From Streptomyces sp. NBC_01754 (GTDB taxonomy: Bacteria > Actinomycetota > Actinomycetes > Streptomycetales > Streptomycetaceae), in NCBI RefSeq assembly GCF_035918015.1, contig NZ_CP109132.1:2542001-2606000 (forward strand): a stretch of DNA of 64,000 nucleotides. Reading direction: 5' to 3'. Below, piece by piece: positions 18,070 to 27,067 of the stretch. The first letter of the stretch is position 1, and each line of letters opens with the position of its first letter. Under the pieces are notes generated by a model. The model was not told the origin of the DNA, searched no databases, and saw only the letters and a program-made list of their open reading frames with translations. The position numbers and the translations under genes are program-made.

Positions 18070-18993
18070 ATGGACCACGACATCCTGGTCATCGGCGGTT
18101 CCGGCATCGACACGATCGTCCGGGTCGACGAACTGAAGGTGCCCGACGGCGATTCCGTCGGTGTCCCGCCCATCCGTGACTACGTCGCCCACACCGGCAA
18201 CGGCGTGGCCCTCGGCTTCCACGCGCTGGGGCTGCGGACCATGTTCATCGACTACCTCGGTGACGACCGCCTCGGCCGCCAGATCCTCGACCGGTACGCG
18301 TCCGCAGGGCTGGCGTTCGACCACCTCACCGCCCCCGCCGGTACGCCCCGCAGCGTCAACCTGGTCGACCGGGAAGGGCGCAGGTTCTCCTTCTACGACG
18401 GTCGGCACCCCGAGGACCTGCTGATGCCGGTCGACTTCTACGGACCTCACCTCGACCGGGCCGGTCACGTCCACGTGTCCCGCTCCCACTTCACCCGCGA
18501 GATCTTCGGCGAGGCCGTACGGCGCGGCCGGACCGTGTCGACGGACCTGCACGCCTGGGACGGAAAGGACACCTCGGCGCACCCCTGGGCGTACGGGGCG
18601 GACTTCGTGTTCATGAGCGCGGCCACGGTCAAGGACCACGCCCCCGATGTGCTCCGGCAGATCGTGGCGCGCGGCCGGGCCCGGATCGCGGTGGCCACCG
18701 ACGGGGCCGAGGGCTGTCACGTACTGGAGCGGGAAGGCACCGGCGAGGTCCGGCACTTCCCGGCCGTACGACCGGAGTCGCCGGTCGTGGACAGCAACGG
18801 TGCCGGCGACGGGTTCCTCACGGCGTTCCTGTACACCCTGCTCGGCGGGGGCACGGTCGAGCAGGGTGTACGCGCCGGTTCGGTGTCGGGCGCCTTCGCC
18901 TGCGGCCACCACGGGACGCACGAAGTCCAACTGGGCCGCGCGGGGTTGGAGAAGGCCGTGCTGCGCGCGGAGAACGATCCCCGCCCGGCCTGA
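18070..18993 (+). CDS. PfkB-family carbohydrate kinase
   Basis: The protein has 307 residues from the ATG at 18070, preceded by AGAAGAGGCAGAGCC. The ribokinase fold is shown by IGGSGIDTIVRVDEL at the start, a GNGVALGFHALGL segment (PfkB signature 1 region) and DSNGAGDGFLTAFLYTL near 245-260, where Asp of GAGD is the catalytic base. The usual DT before GAGD is DSN here. It phosphorylates a sugar or nucleoside with ATP. No transporter or regulator adjoins it, so the substrate is open. Confidence 0.87.
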   Translation: MDHDILVIGGSGIDTIVRVDELKVPDGDSVGVPPIRDYVAHTGNGVALGFHALGLRTMFIDYLGDDRLGRQILDRYASAGLAFDHLTAPAGTPRSVNLVDREGRRFSFYDGRHPEDLLMPVDFYGPHLDRAGHVHVSRSHFTREIFGEAVRRGRTVSTDLHAWDGKDTSAHPWAYGADFVFMSAATVKDHAPDVLRQIVARGRARIAVATDGAEGCHVLEREGTGEVRHFPAVRPESPVVDSNGAGDGFLTAFLYTLLGGGTVEQGVRAGSVSGAFACGHHGTHEVQLGRAGLEKAVLRAENDPRPA

Positions 18994-19236
18994 CGTACAC
19001 CGCTGAAGCGTGCCCCGCGCGGAGAGGGCCGTCACCCCCAGGACGACTCCCCCGGCCGAGGCGAGCGGGACCACCGTAACGCCGTGCCGCCAGCCGGAGC
19101 ATGCCCGGGTCCCCTGACCGGCCGGATCCCGGAACCAGGAACCAGGAACCGGGGCCGGGGCCGGGGCCGGAACCCGGGCGGGTCGACACGGCCGCCACGA
19201 CGCCGCCTCCGTCGCACTCTGCTGAGAAGGTGCGAC

Positions 19237-20199
19237 ATGGCCACTCTGCCCCGGTTCGCCCCCATGCTCGCCACACCCGGCTCCCTGCCCTCCCCCGCCG
19301 TCGACGACCAGTGGGCGTACGAGGTGAAGCAGGACGGGCAGCGGGCCCTGGTGTATCTGCCGGGGGACGGTTCGGTGGAGCTGCGGGCCCGGTCCGGGAC
19401 GGACATCACGGCCGCCTACCCCGACCTGACCGGGATCGGGGCCGCACTCGGCGGTGTACCGGCGGTTCTGGACGGCGAGATCGTCGCCCTGGACAGCCAG
19501 GGGCGCAGCGACTTCGAACGCCTCCAGTCCCGGATGGGCCTCTCCGGGTCGCCCGCGAAGGCGGCCCGTGCGGCCGAGCGGGTTCCGGCCCGTCTGGTCC
19601 TCTTCGACGCGCTGTTCCTGCGCGACGCGAGCCTGGTGTCCCTGGCGTACCGGGAGCGCCGTGCCGCGTTGGAGGGGCTCGGGCTGGACGGGCCGCGCTG
19701 GTCGACGCCCGCCGTGGTCGTCGGACACGGCCGGCAGGCCCTGGACATGACCCGGGAGGCGGGCCTGGAGGGGGTCCTCGCCAAGCGGCTGGACTCCGTG
19801 TACGAACCCGGGGTGCGCTCGCGGTCCTGGATCAAGATCCGGCACGCCCGTACGGCGGACGTCGTCGTCGGCGGTTGGGTGCCCGGCCGGGGCAGACTCG
19901 GCGGGCTGCCCGGGGCCTTGCTGGTCGGAGAGCGGCACGAAAACGGACTGCGGTACGCGGGCAGTGTCGGCACGGGGTGGAGCGACGCCGAGCGGGCCCG
20001 GCTCGCCGAACTGCTGCGGGTCGCCGCGATCGACACCTGCCCCTTCGACGTGGTGCCGTCGGTCGCCGGGGCACGATGGGTGCTGCCACGGCTGGTCGGT
20101 GAGGTGCGGTACTCGACCCGGACCAGGGCGGGCCGGCTGCGCCAGCCGTCCTGGCACCGGCTGCGGCCCGATCTGGCGCCGGACGACCTGGAGACGTGA
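19237..20199 (+). CDS. ATP-dependent DNA ligase (LigD ligase-domain/LigC type)
   Basis: The protein has 320 residues from the ATG at 19237 with GAGAAGG upstream. Ligase motifs: I in YEVKQDGQRA (adenylated Lys near 34), III/IIIa DGEIVALD and FDALFLRD, IV EGVLAKRLDSVYEPG, V SWIKIRH. The C-terminal OB-fold ends in RYSTRTRAGRLRQPSW. It is a stand-alone ligase without the polymerase or nuclease domains of full LigD. It converges on ku 60 bp away, which strongly suggests a role in non-homologous end joining. Confidence 0.92.
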   Translation: MATLPRFAPMLATPGSLPSPAVDDQWAYEVKQDGQRALVYLPGDGSVELRARSGTDITAAYPDLTGIGAALGGVPAVLDGEIVALDSQGRSDFERLQSRMGLSGSPAKAARAAERVPARLVLFDALFLRDASLVSLAYRERRAALEGLGLDGPRWSTPAVVVGHGRQALDMTREAGLEGVLAKRLDSVYEPGVRSRSWIKIRHARTADVVVGGWVPGRGRLGGLPGALLVGERHENGLRYAGSVGTGWSDAERARLAELLRVAAIDTCPFDVVPSVAGARWVLPRLVGEVRYSTRTRAGRLRQPSWHRLRPDLAPDDLET

Positions 20200-20230
20200 G
20201 GCGCCGGCCGGGCCCCGGCCGCCTTCCATC

Positions 20231-21210
<980 letters not shown>

Positions 21211-21656
21211 CCATACCTCCCGTCCCCCCGCTGATGGCCGGCCGGGAGGCGGTCCGGTGCGCCCGGAAGGGAGAACCGGCCCGAGAGGGCCAGGGCGCGA
21301 GCCGGGCCACCGCCCGTACCCCCGATGGTCGTCCCGGAGCCCCGTCACCGCATGTGGATCACGGGGCAGGAGGGCCGCCCGCGGCCGCCCGGTCCCTCGC
21401 CGCAGTCGAGCAGCGTCCGGGCGAAGGGGTGCCTGTCGGCCGGCCGTGGAGCCCGGTCCGCCCCCTGCCGAGGGGAAGGCGGGGAGGCGCCGCTCCATCT
21501 CCACGCCAGACGGAAGCCATCATTCCTTCACGCTTTCGTCACGGTTCCGCTTCCTTTCACGCAAGGCCCCCACGGCGGCCGGCGACCACTGCGAACATCA
21601 CGCTCTCGGCTGCCGAATCAGCGGCACGACACACGAGTAAGCGCCTTGGGGGGCAC
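21211..21656. other. intergenic region between ku and the Excalibur lipoprotein gene
   Basis: This 446-bp divergent gap has no supported gene. The ribosome-binding sites of both flanking genes are visible at its ends, but I see no convincing operator or RNA. Confidence 0.5.
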
Positions 21657-22547
21657 ATGAAGTCGATCACCACCACGTACGGTCCGCTGCGGCTGTCCGC
21701 GGGAGCCGCCGTCCTGGCACTGGCCCTGGCGGGATGCGGGGGCGGCGCGGGAGGGGACGCGAAGGCCGTGACGGACACCTCCCCCACGGCGTCGGCCTCT
21801 TCCGGCGCGGAACGCGAGCTGACCCTCACCGACGACAGGGCCACCGCCGAAGGGACCGAACAGATCACCGTCGACGCCCTCGCCAACGACACGGTGACCG
21901 GGGAGGACGGCACCGACGGGCCGCTCCTCAGCACCTTCGGCCCGGCCCGCCTCACCCTCTCCGTCGACAGCGCGCCGCAGAACGGCACCGTCGCGGTGGA
22001 CGGGACCTCACTGACCTACACCGCGAAGGCCGGTCACACGGGCGAGGACGAGTTCGCCTACCGCGTCGTGGTGAAGGGCGAGGCGGCGCTCGACGCCGTC
22101 GCACGCGTACGGATCACCGTCACCGAGCCCACGCCCGCCCCCACACCGACGCCCACCCCCAAGCCCGAGCCCACTCCGGCACCCGCGGCGAAGAAGAAGG
22201 CCCCGCCCGCGCCGCCCTCGGTGTACTACGAGAACTGTGACGCCGCACGGGCCGCCGGAGCCGCACCCGTGTACCGGGGCGACCCGGGATACGCGGCCCA
22301 CCTGGACCGGGACAACGACGGGGTGGGCTGCGAACCGTACGGCTCGTCCTCGTCGAGCGGGGGATCCTCCGGCGGGTCCTCGTCCACCGGCGGAAGCAGC
22401 GGCGGCAGCGGGGGCGGTGGAGGAGGCGGCACCTACTACGCCAACTGCACCGCCGTACGCGCCGCCGGGGCGGCGCCCATCCACCGGGGGGAACCCGGCT
22501 ACGCCTCCCACCTCGACCGCGACGGCGACGGCGTGGCCTGCGAGTAA
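21657..22547 (+). CDS. lipoprotein with two Excalibur calcium-binding domains
   Basis: The protein has 296 residues from the ATG at 21657 with GGGGGG just upstream. A signal peptide ends in the lipobox LALAGC near 27. A beta-rich domain with repeated VD.L.NDTV / GTVAVDGTSLTYT segments (about 55-150) resembles cadherin-like/Big repeats. After a Pro/Thr linker come two Excalibur domains (YYENCDAARAAGAAPVYRG and YYANCTAVRAAGAAPIHRG), each with a DRDxDGxxCE calcium loop, separated by a Gly/Ser linker. It is surface-anchored; the function is unknown. Confidence 0.85.
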   Translation: MKSITTTYGPLRLSAGAAVLALALAGCGGGAGGDAKAVTDTSPTASASSGAERELTLTDDRATAEGTEQITVDALANDTVTGEDGTDGPLLSTFGPARLTLSVDSAPQNGTVAVDGTSLTYTAKAGHTGEDEFAYRVVVKGEAALDAVARVRITVTEPTPAPTPTPTPKPEPTPAPAAKKKAPPAPPSVYYENCDAARAAGAAPVYRGDPGYAAHLDRDNDGVGCEPYGSSSSSGGSSGGSSSTGGSSGGSGGGGGGGTYYANCTAVRAAGAAPIHRGEPGYASHLDRDGDGVACE

Positions 22548-22567
22548 CCCCTCTCCCCCGCCGTTCA

Positions 22568-22600
22568 CAGCAGCCCCCGGCCATCGGCCGGGGGCTGCTG
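22568..22600 (+). terminator. strong hairpin after the Excalibur gene
   Basis: CAGCAGCCCCCGGCC (22568-22582) pairs perfectly with 22586-22600 around ATC, 20 bp after the stop codon. No T-run follows, which is common in Streptomyces terminators. Confidence 0.8.
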
Positions 22601-22645
22601 CCCTCAGTGAACTGTTTTCCAATCTGCTTCAAGCGCGCTATAAAT

Positions 22646-22662
22646 GAGCAACTTCGAGCAAC
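22646..22662. promoter_or_regulatory. GAGCAAC direct repeat, candidate DeoR-type operator
   Basis: GAGCAAC occurs at 22646-22652 and 22656-22662, one helical turn apart, directly upstream of the aldolase gene; a GAGCAA also lies at 23551-23556 before the regulator gene. DeoR-family repressors often bind direct repeats, so autoregulation is plausible. Confidence 0.4.
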
Positions 22663-22696
22663 ATCCTCCAGGATTCACGCACCGCGAAGGAAGCCC

Positions 22697-23539
22697 ATGC
22701 CGCTCATATCCACCGGTGTCCTCGCGCACGAGGCCCGTTCCGCCGCGACGGGCCTGGGGGCCTTCAACGTGGTGCAGATCGAACACGCGCAGGCCATCGC
22801 CGGCGGGGCGGAGGCCGCCGGGCTTCCCGTGGTGCTCCAGATCAGCGAGAACACCGCTCGCTACCACGGCTCCCTGGAACCGATCGGCCTGGCCACGCTC
22901 GCCGTCGCCCGCGCGGCGGACGTCCCCGTGGCCGTCCACCTGGACCACGCGGAATCGGCCGACCTGGTCCGGCAGGCGGTCGAGCTGGGCTTCACCTCGG
23001 TCATGTTCGACGCGTCCACGCTTCCGTACGAGGAGAACGTCGCCGCGACCCGGGCGGTCACGGAGTACTGCCACGGCCACGGCGTGTGGGTGGAGGCGGA
23101 GCTGGGGGAGATCGGCGGCAAGGACGGGGCGCACGCGCCCGGCGTACGGACCGATCCGGACGAGGCGCGGGCGTTCACCGGCGCCACCGCCGTCGACGCG
23201 CTGGCCGTCGCCGTCGGCAGCTCGCACGCGATGCTCACCCGGGACGCGGTCCTCGACCACGCGCTCATCTCCCGGCTGCGCGACGCCGTGGACGTCCCTC
23301 TCGTCCTGCACGGCTCGTCCGGCGTCGGGGACACCGGACTGGCCGAGGCCGTCGCGGCCGGCATGACGAAGGTGAACATCTCCACCCACCTGAACAAGTT
23401 GTTCACCGGGGCCGTCCGCGCCCACCTGGAGGCCCACCCCGGGGTCGCCGACCCCCGCGCCTACCTCGGCCCGGCCCGCGACGCCGTCGCCACCGAGGTG
23501 ACCCGCCTGCTGGGCGTCCTCGCCCGCCCCGGGCGATAG
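22697..23539 (+). CDS. class II fructose/tagatose-bisphosphate-type aldolase
   Basis: The protein has 280 residues from the ATG at 22697 with GAAGGAAG upstream. Class II aldolase zinc and active-site segments are present: GAFNVVQIEHAQAI, HLDHAES (zinc His and catalytic Asp), EAELGEIGGKDG, AVGSSHAM and VLHGSSGV. The size fits the KbaY/GatY group more than core FBP aldolase. It cleaves a ketose phosphate, probably from a sugar alcohol or amino-sugar pathway. The DeoR-type regulator follows after 27 bp. Confidence 0.88.
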   Translation: MPLISTGVLAHEARSAATGLGAFNVVQIEHAQAIAGGAEAAGLPVVLQISENTARYHGSLEPIGLATLAVARAADVPVAVHLDHAESADLVRQAVELGFTSVMFDASTLPYEENVAATRAVTEYCHGHGVWVEAELGEIGGKDGAHAPGVRTDPDEARAFTGATAVDALAVAVGSSHAMLTRDAVLDHALISRLRDAVDVPLVLHGSSGVGDTGLAEAVAAGMTKVNISTHLNKLFTGAVRAHLEAHPGVADPRAYLGPARDAVATEVTRLLGVLARPGR

Positions 23540-23566
23540 GGTTTCACCGCGAGCAAGGAGGACCTG

Positions 23567-24346
23567 GTGGCAGCACACACCCGATGGACCCGGCTGCTGG
23601 AGATCCTCAGCGACCAGGGCCACCTCGACGTACTCGACGCCGCCGACCGGCTCGGCTGCTCCGCCGCCACGGTCCGCCGCGACCTGGACGAGCTGGCCCG
23701 GCAGAACCTGCTGACCCGCACCCGGGGCGGCGCGGTCGTGAGCACCGTCGCCTACGACCTGCCGCTGCGCTACAAGGCGGCCCGCAAGGCCGACGAGAAG
23801 CAGCGCATCGCCCGGGCTGCCGCCGAACTGGTCCCGTCGGGCTCCACGGTGGGCCTCAACGGCGGTACGACGACCTCCGAGGTGGCCAGGGAGTTCGCGG
23901 TGCGCCCGGAGCCGGAGGGCGGCGGTCCCGCTCTGACCGTCGTGACCAACGCGATCAACATCGCGCACGAACTGGCGGTCCGCCCGCAGGTGAAGCTCGT
24001 CGTCACCGGCGGGGTCGCCCGCCCCCACTCGTACGAGCTGGTGGGCCCGCTCGTCGACCCCGTCCTGCGGACCCTCGCCCTCGACTACACCGTCCTCGGT
24101 GTGGACGCCGTCCACCCGCGCTTCGGCGCGGCCACCCACGACGAGTCGGAGGCCGGCGCCAACCGGTCCCTCGCCGAATGCGCCCACACCGTGATCGTGG
24201 TGGCCGACTCCGCCAAGCTGGGGCGCCGGGCCTTCGCCCAGGTGTGTGAGACGGCCGCGGTGTCGATCCTGGTCACCGACCGGGACGCCCCGGACGACGT
24301 CGTCGAGGAGTTCACCGCCCTGGGCATCGACGTACGGCGCGTCTGA
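23567..24346 (+). CDS. DeoR-family transcriptional regulator
   Basis: The protein has 259 residues from a GTG with AAGGAGGA seven bases upstream. The N-terminal HTH (DVLDAADRLGCSAATVRRDLDEL, about 20-42) is the DeoR signature, followed by RTRGGAV. The C-terminal DeoRC sensor has GLNGGTTTSEVA, VVTNAINIA and TVIVVADSAKLGRRAF. Such repressors sense sugar phosphates. It is cotranscribed with the aldolase and probably controls it. Confidence 0.92.
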   Translation: MAAHTRWTRLLEILSDQGHLDVLDAADRLGCSAATVRRDLDELARQNLLTRTRGGAVVSTVAYDLPLRYKAARKADEKQRIARAAAELVPSGSTVGLNGGTTTSEVAREFAVRPEPEGGGPALTVVTNAINIAHELAVRPQVKLVVTGGVARPHSYELVGPLVDPVLRTLALDYTVLGVDAVHPRFGAATHDESEAGANRSLAECAHTVIVVADSAKLGRRAFAQVCETAAVSILVTDRDAPDDVVEEFTALGIDVRRV

Positions 24347-24448
24347 GGGGCCCGGACAGTCCCCGGTACGAGGCAGGCGCCCCCTGCGAATCTCCCCGGC
24401 CACGGTCCCACGGACTCGGGGCCCGGCCTGTGACGGGTCCCGCGCGGC

Positions 24449-25021
24449 TCAGCCGGTGACGAGCCGCTGGAGCGCCGGCGCGTACAGGTCCGCGAGGTGT
24501 TCCGCGGTGGCGAGGGCGCCCGCGCCCTCGCGGTGCAGCCCCAACGTGGCGCCCAGGCCCAGCAGGTGACCCGCAATCAGCTCCGCGCGCAGATCCGCCT
24601 CGGGGCCGGACAGCAGGGAGGCCAGGCGCCCGGTGACCTGTTCGTGGAAGCGGTCGCGGAGCAGGGAGCGCTCGTCGTGGTTGCCCAGCGAGAACACGAC
24701 ACGCAGCAGCGGGTCGGCCTGCTGCTCCCGGCGGCGCCGGACGAGTGTGAGCACCATGTGGCGGCCGAGCCCGTCCAGCGGGGCGTCGAAGAGTTCCCCG
24801 GCGGCCGGACCGAAGTCGGCGACCGTGTTGAACAGCTCCTCCTTGCGGCCGAAGTGCTTCACCACCAGTGAGGCGCTCACCCCGGCGTCGGCCGCGATCC
24901 CCCGGATCGTCACCTCCGCGTACGGGCGCTGGGTGAACGCCCGGCGGGCGGCCCGCAGGATAGCGTCCTTGCCCGTGGCGGCTTCCGCCGGCGTCGCTGC
25001 TGCGGTGGCTCGGGCGGTCAT
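24449..25021 (-). CDS. TetR-family regulator coupled to an MFS exporter
   Basis: The protein has 190 residues. The N-terminal TetR HTH reads AILRAARRAFTQRPYAEVTI, then IAADAGVSASLVVKHFGRKE. Its ATG overlaps the stop of the MFS gene (ATGA), so both form one operon with the exporter first. The likely operator is the 48-bp inverted repeat at 26513-26560. The ligand is probably a substrate of the exporter. Confidence 0.92.
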   Translation of the reverse strand: MTARATAAATPAEAATGKDAILRAARRAFTQRPYAEVTIRGIAADAGVSASLVVKHFGRKEELFNTVADFGPAAGELFDAPLDGLGRHMVLTLVRRRREQQADPLLRVVFSLGNHDERSLLRDRFHEQVTGRLASLLSGPEADLRAELIAGHLLGLGATLGLHREGAGALATAEHLADLYAPALQRLVTG

Positions 25022-26493
25022 GCGCTCTCCTGGGTCGGCACCGCCCTCGTCCGGCCGGTGCTCCTGCGTGCTCCCTCGACCGTACCCGTATCGGCGCGTC
25101 CCCTCGGCATGCAGAGCGTCACGACCAGGGCGAGTACCGCGGCGACCGCGGCGATCACGAAGACCAGCTGGTAGGCGCCCAGCGTCGGGGCCGTGCGGCC
25201 TCCCGCGACGAACGTCATGTTGGCGAGTACGGCGGCCACCGTGGCGCTGCAGAACGCCTGGCCGACCGAGCGCATCAGGGTGTTCAGGCCGTTCGCCGCG
25301 CCCGTCTCACCGACCGGGACACCGCGCATCACCAGCGCGGGCAGCGCGGAGTAGGCGATCGCCGTGCCCGCCGCGACCACCGTGGCGCCCGCGATGATCA
25401 GCCAGAGGCTGTGGCTGGTGAAGAACCGCACCCCGTACCCCACGGCGATGATCCCGGCGGCGAGCCCGAGGCTGGTCTTCGGGCCGTGCTTCGCCGATAT
25501 CCGGGCCGAGACGGGTGAGAGGAGCACCATCGTCACTCCGCCGGGCAGCAGGCACAGCCCGCTGACGACGAGGGAGGCACCGAGCCCGTATCCGGTGGCC
25601 TTGGGTTCCTGCACCATCTGCGCGGTGACCAGGGAGTTGGCGTAGAAGGCGAAACCGATCAGCAGGGCGGCGATGTTGGTGAGCAGCACGGCCGGGCGGG
25701 CCGAGACGCGCAGGTCGACCATCGGGGAGCTGACGCGGAGTTCGTACGCCCCCCAGACCAGCGCGATGACGACCGACGCGACGAGCAGACCCAGGGTGAG
25801 CGGTGACGTCCAGCCCCAGCCACCGCCCTGGGTGACGGCGAGCAGCAGGCAGACCAGTGCGGCGGTCAGGCCCAGCGCACCGGGCGCGTCGAACCGGCCG
25901 CGGGTGCGCAGCGGCGACTCCGGCACGTAGCGGAGCACCAGGACGATGTCGAGCAGGCCGATGGCGCCGGAGACCCAGAACATGGTGTGCCACTCGAAGT
26001 TCTGGATGACCACGGCCGCGATCGGCAGGCCGACGGCCGCGCCGATCCCCATCGAGGAGCTCATCAGCGCGACCGCGGACAGCACCCGCTCGGGCGGCAG
26101 CTCGTCGCGCAGGATGCTGATGCCCAGCGGCACCACGGCGATCGCCGCACCCTGCAAGGCGCGTCCGGCGATCAGTACGCCGATGTGCGAGCTGACCGCG
26201 CACAGCACCGAGCCGACGACGAGCAGGCCCAGGGAGACCAGGAGGACGCGCCGCTTCCCGTACATGTCACCGACCCGGCCGAGTACGGGGGTGAACACCG
26301 CGCCGGTGAGAAGGGTCACGGTGACCAGCCAGCTCGCGGCGGCGGGGGTGGCGCCGGTGAGCTCCGGTATGTGCGGGAGCAGCGGGACCACGAGTGTCTG
26401 CATGATCGCGACCACGACACCGCAGAAGGCCAGGACGCCCAGGGCGAATCGGGGGTGGCCGGGGGCGGCGGCTGCCGGTGCGGGGGCGGTCAT
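25018..26493 (-). CDS. MFS drug exporter, 14-TMS DHA2 type
   Basis: The protein has 491 residues from the ATG at 26493; upstream in-frame codons would place the start inside the inverted repeat. Features of DHA2 exporters: motif A GRVGDMYGKRRVLL between TM2 and TM3, RALQGAAIAVVPLGISILRD (motif C-like), and about 14 hydrophobic segments. It likely expels drugs by proton antiport. The coupled TetR gene suggests substrate-induced expression. Confidence 0.9.
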   Translation of the reverse strand: MTAPAPAAAAPGHPRFALGVLAFCGVVVAIMQTLVVPLLPHIPELTGATPAAASWLVTVTLLTGAVFTPVLGRVGDMYGKRRVLLVSLGLLVVGSVLCAVSSHIGVLIAGRALQGAAIAVVPLGISILRDELPPERVLSAVALMSSSMGIGAAVGLPIAAVVIQNFEWHTMFWVSGAIGLLDIVLVLRYVPESPLRTRGRFDAPGALGLTAALVCLLLAVTQGGGWGWTSPLTLGLLVASVVIALVWGAYELRVSSPMVDLRVSARPAVLLTNIAALLIGFAFYANSLVTAQMVQEPKATGYGLGASLVVSGLCLLPGGVTMVLLSPVSARISAKHGPKTSLGLAAGIIAVGYGVRFFTSHSLWLIIAGATVVAAGTAIAYSALPALVMRGVPVGETGAANGLNTLMRSVGQAFCSATVAAVLANMTFVAGGRTAPTLGAYQLVFVIAAVAAVLALVVTLCMPRGRADTGTVEGARRSTGRTRAVPTQESA

Positions 26494-26512
26494 GCCGAAT
26501 CTCCGTAACGCA

Positions 26513-26560
26513 GGGGGTGCACACGTGTTCACCGTCGAGGGTAAACGCTTGTGCACCCCC
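26513..26560. promoter_or_regulatory. 48-bp inverted repeat, candidate TetR operator
   Basis: GGGGGTGCACA (26513-26523) is the exact complement of 26550-26560. The inner halves (GTTCACC and GGTAAACGC) are also partly symmetric. It sits 20 bp upstream of the MFS start and 80 bp from the divergent small gene. Confidence 0.7.
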
Positions 26561-26640
26561 TGGATACCGGGGGTCCCCGGAACCGGGGGTTAGCCTCGGA
26601 GCCATCGTCCGGGAACGGATCGCGGACGCGGAGAACGAAG

Positions 26641-26952
26641 GTGACGGCGATGGCGAAGGTTCCGGCAGCGGCGGTGGCGGCGAGCGGGCTCGTCGGCGGA
26701 TACGGGATCGCCCGGTGGACGAAGAAGCGCCCGCTGGGCGGGGTGGCGCTCGCCGCCGCCGGCTCCGTGGCCGCCTACGAGTGGAATCGGCGGGCGGGCG
26801 CCCGCGCGGCCGTCGGGCTGACCGCCGCCTACGTCGCGGCGTTCGCCGGATCGCACCCGCTGGCCAAGAAGGTCGGCGCCTGGCCCGCGGTGTTCGCCGT
26901 GGCGGGCGGCGTCGCGGCGGCGTCCTGGGCCGTCACCCGGCGCAGCGCCTGA
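26641..26952 (+). CDS. small membrane protein of unknown function
   Basis: The protein has 103 residues from the GTG at 26641 (GGAG about nine bases upstream); an ATG at 26650 is the alternative. It is Ala/Gly-rich with three or four predicted membrane segments (AAAVAASGLVGGYGIA, GGVALAAAGSVAAYEW, AAVGLTAAYVAAFAG, WPAVFAVAGGVAAASW). I do not recognise a family. It diverges from the MFS operon. Confidence 0.65.
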   Translation: MTAMAKVPAAAVAASGLVGGYGIARWTKKRPLGGVALAAAGSVAAYEWNRRAGARAAVGLTAAYVAAFAGSHPLAKKVGAWPAVFAVAGGVAAASWAVTRRSA

Positions 26953-27067
26953 CCGTCGAGCCCGCGGCGCCCCCGTACGCGTACCGGAGCGCGAGGTGTG
27001 TCCCTTCGGGTACGGGCGCGCCCCGGAGCGGTCTCGGCGGCCGGCGGCAGGCCGGGGGATCGCCGCC

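Noticed and set aside
22607..22696. Upstream extension of the aldolase to 22607
   Set aside because: It would begin inside the promoter/repeat region immediately after the terminator; the ATG at 22697 has a good ribosome-binding site and matches the family start.
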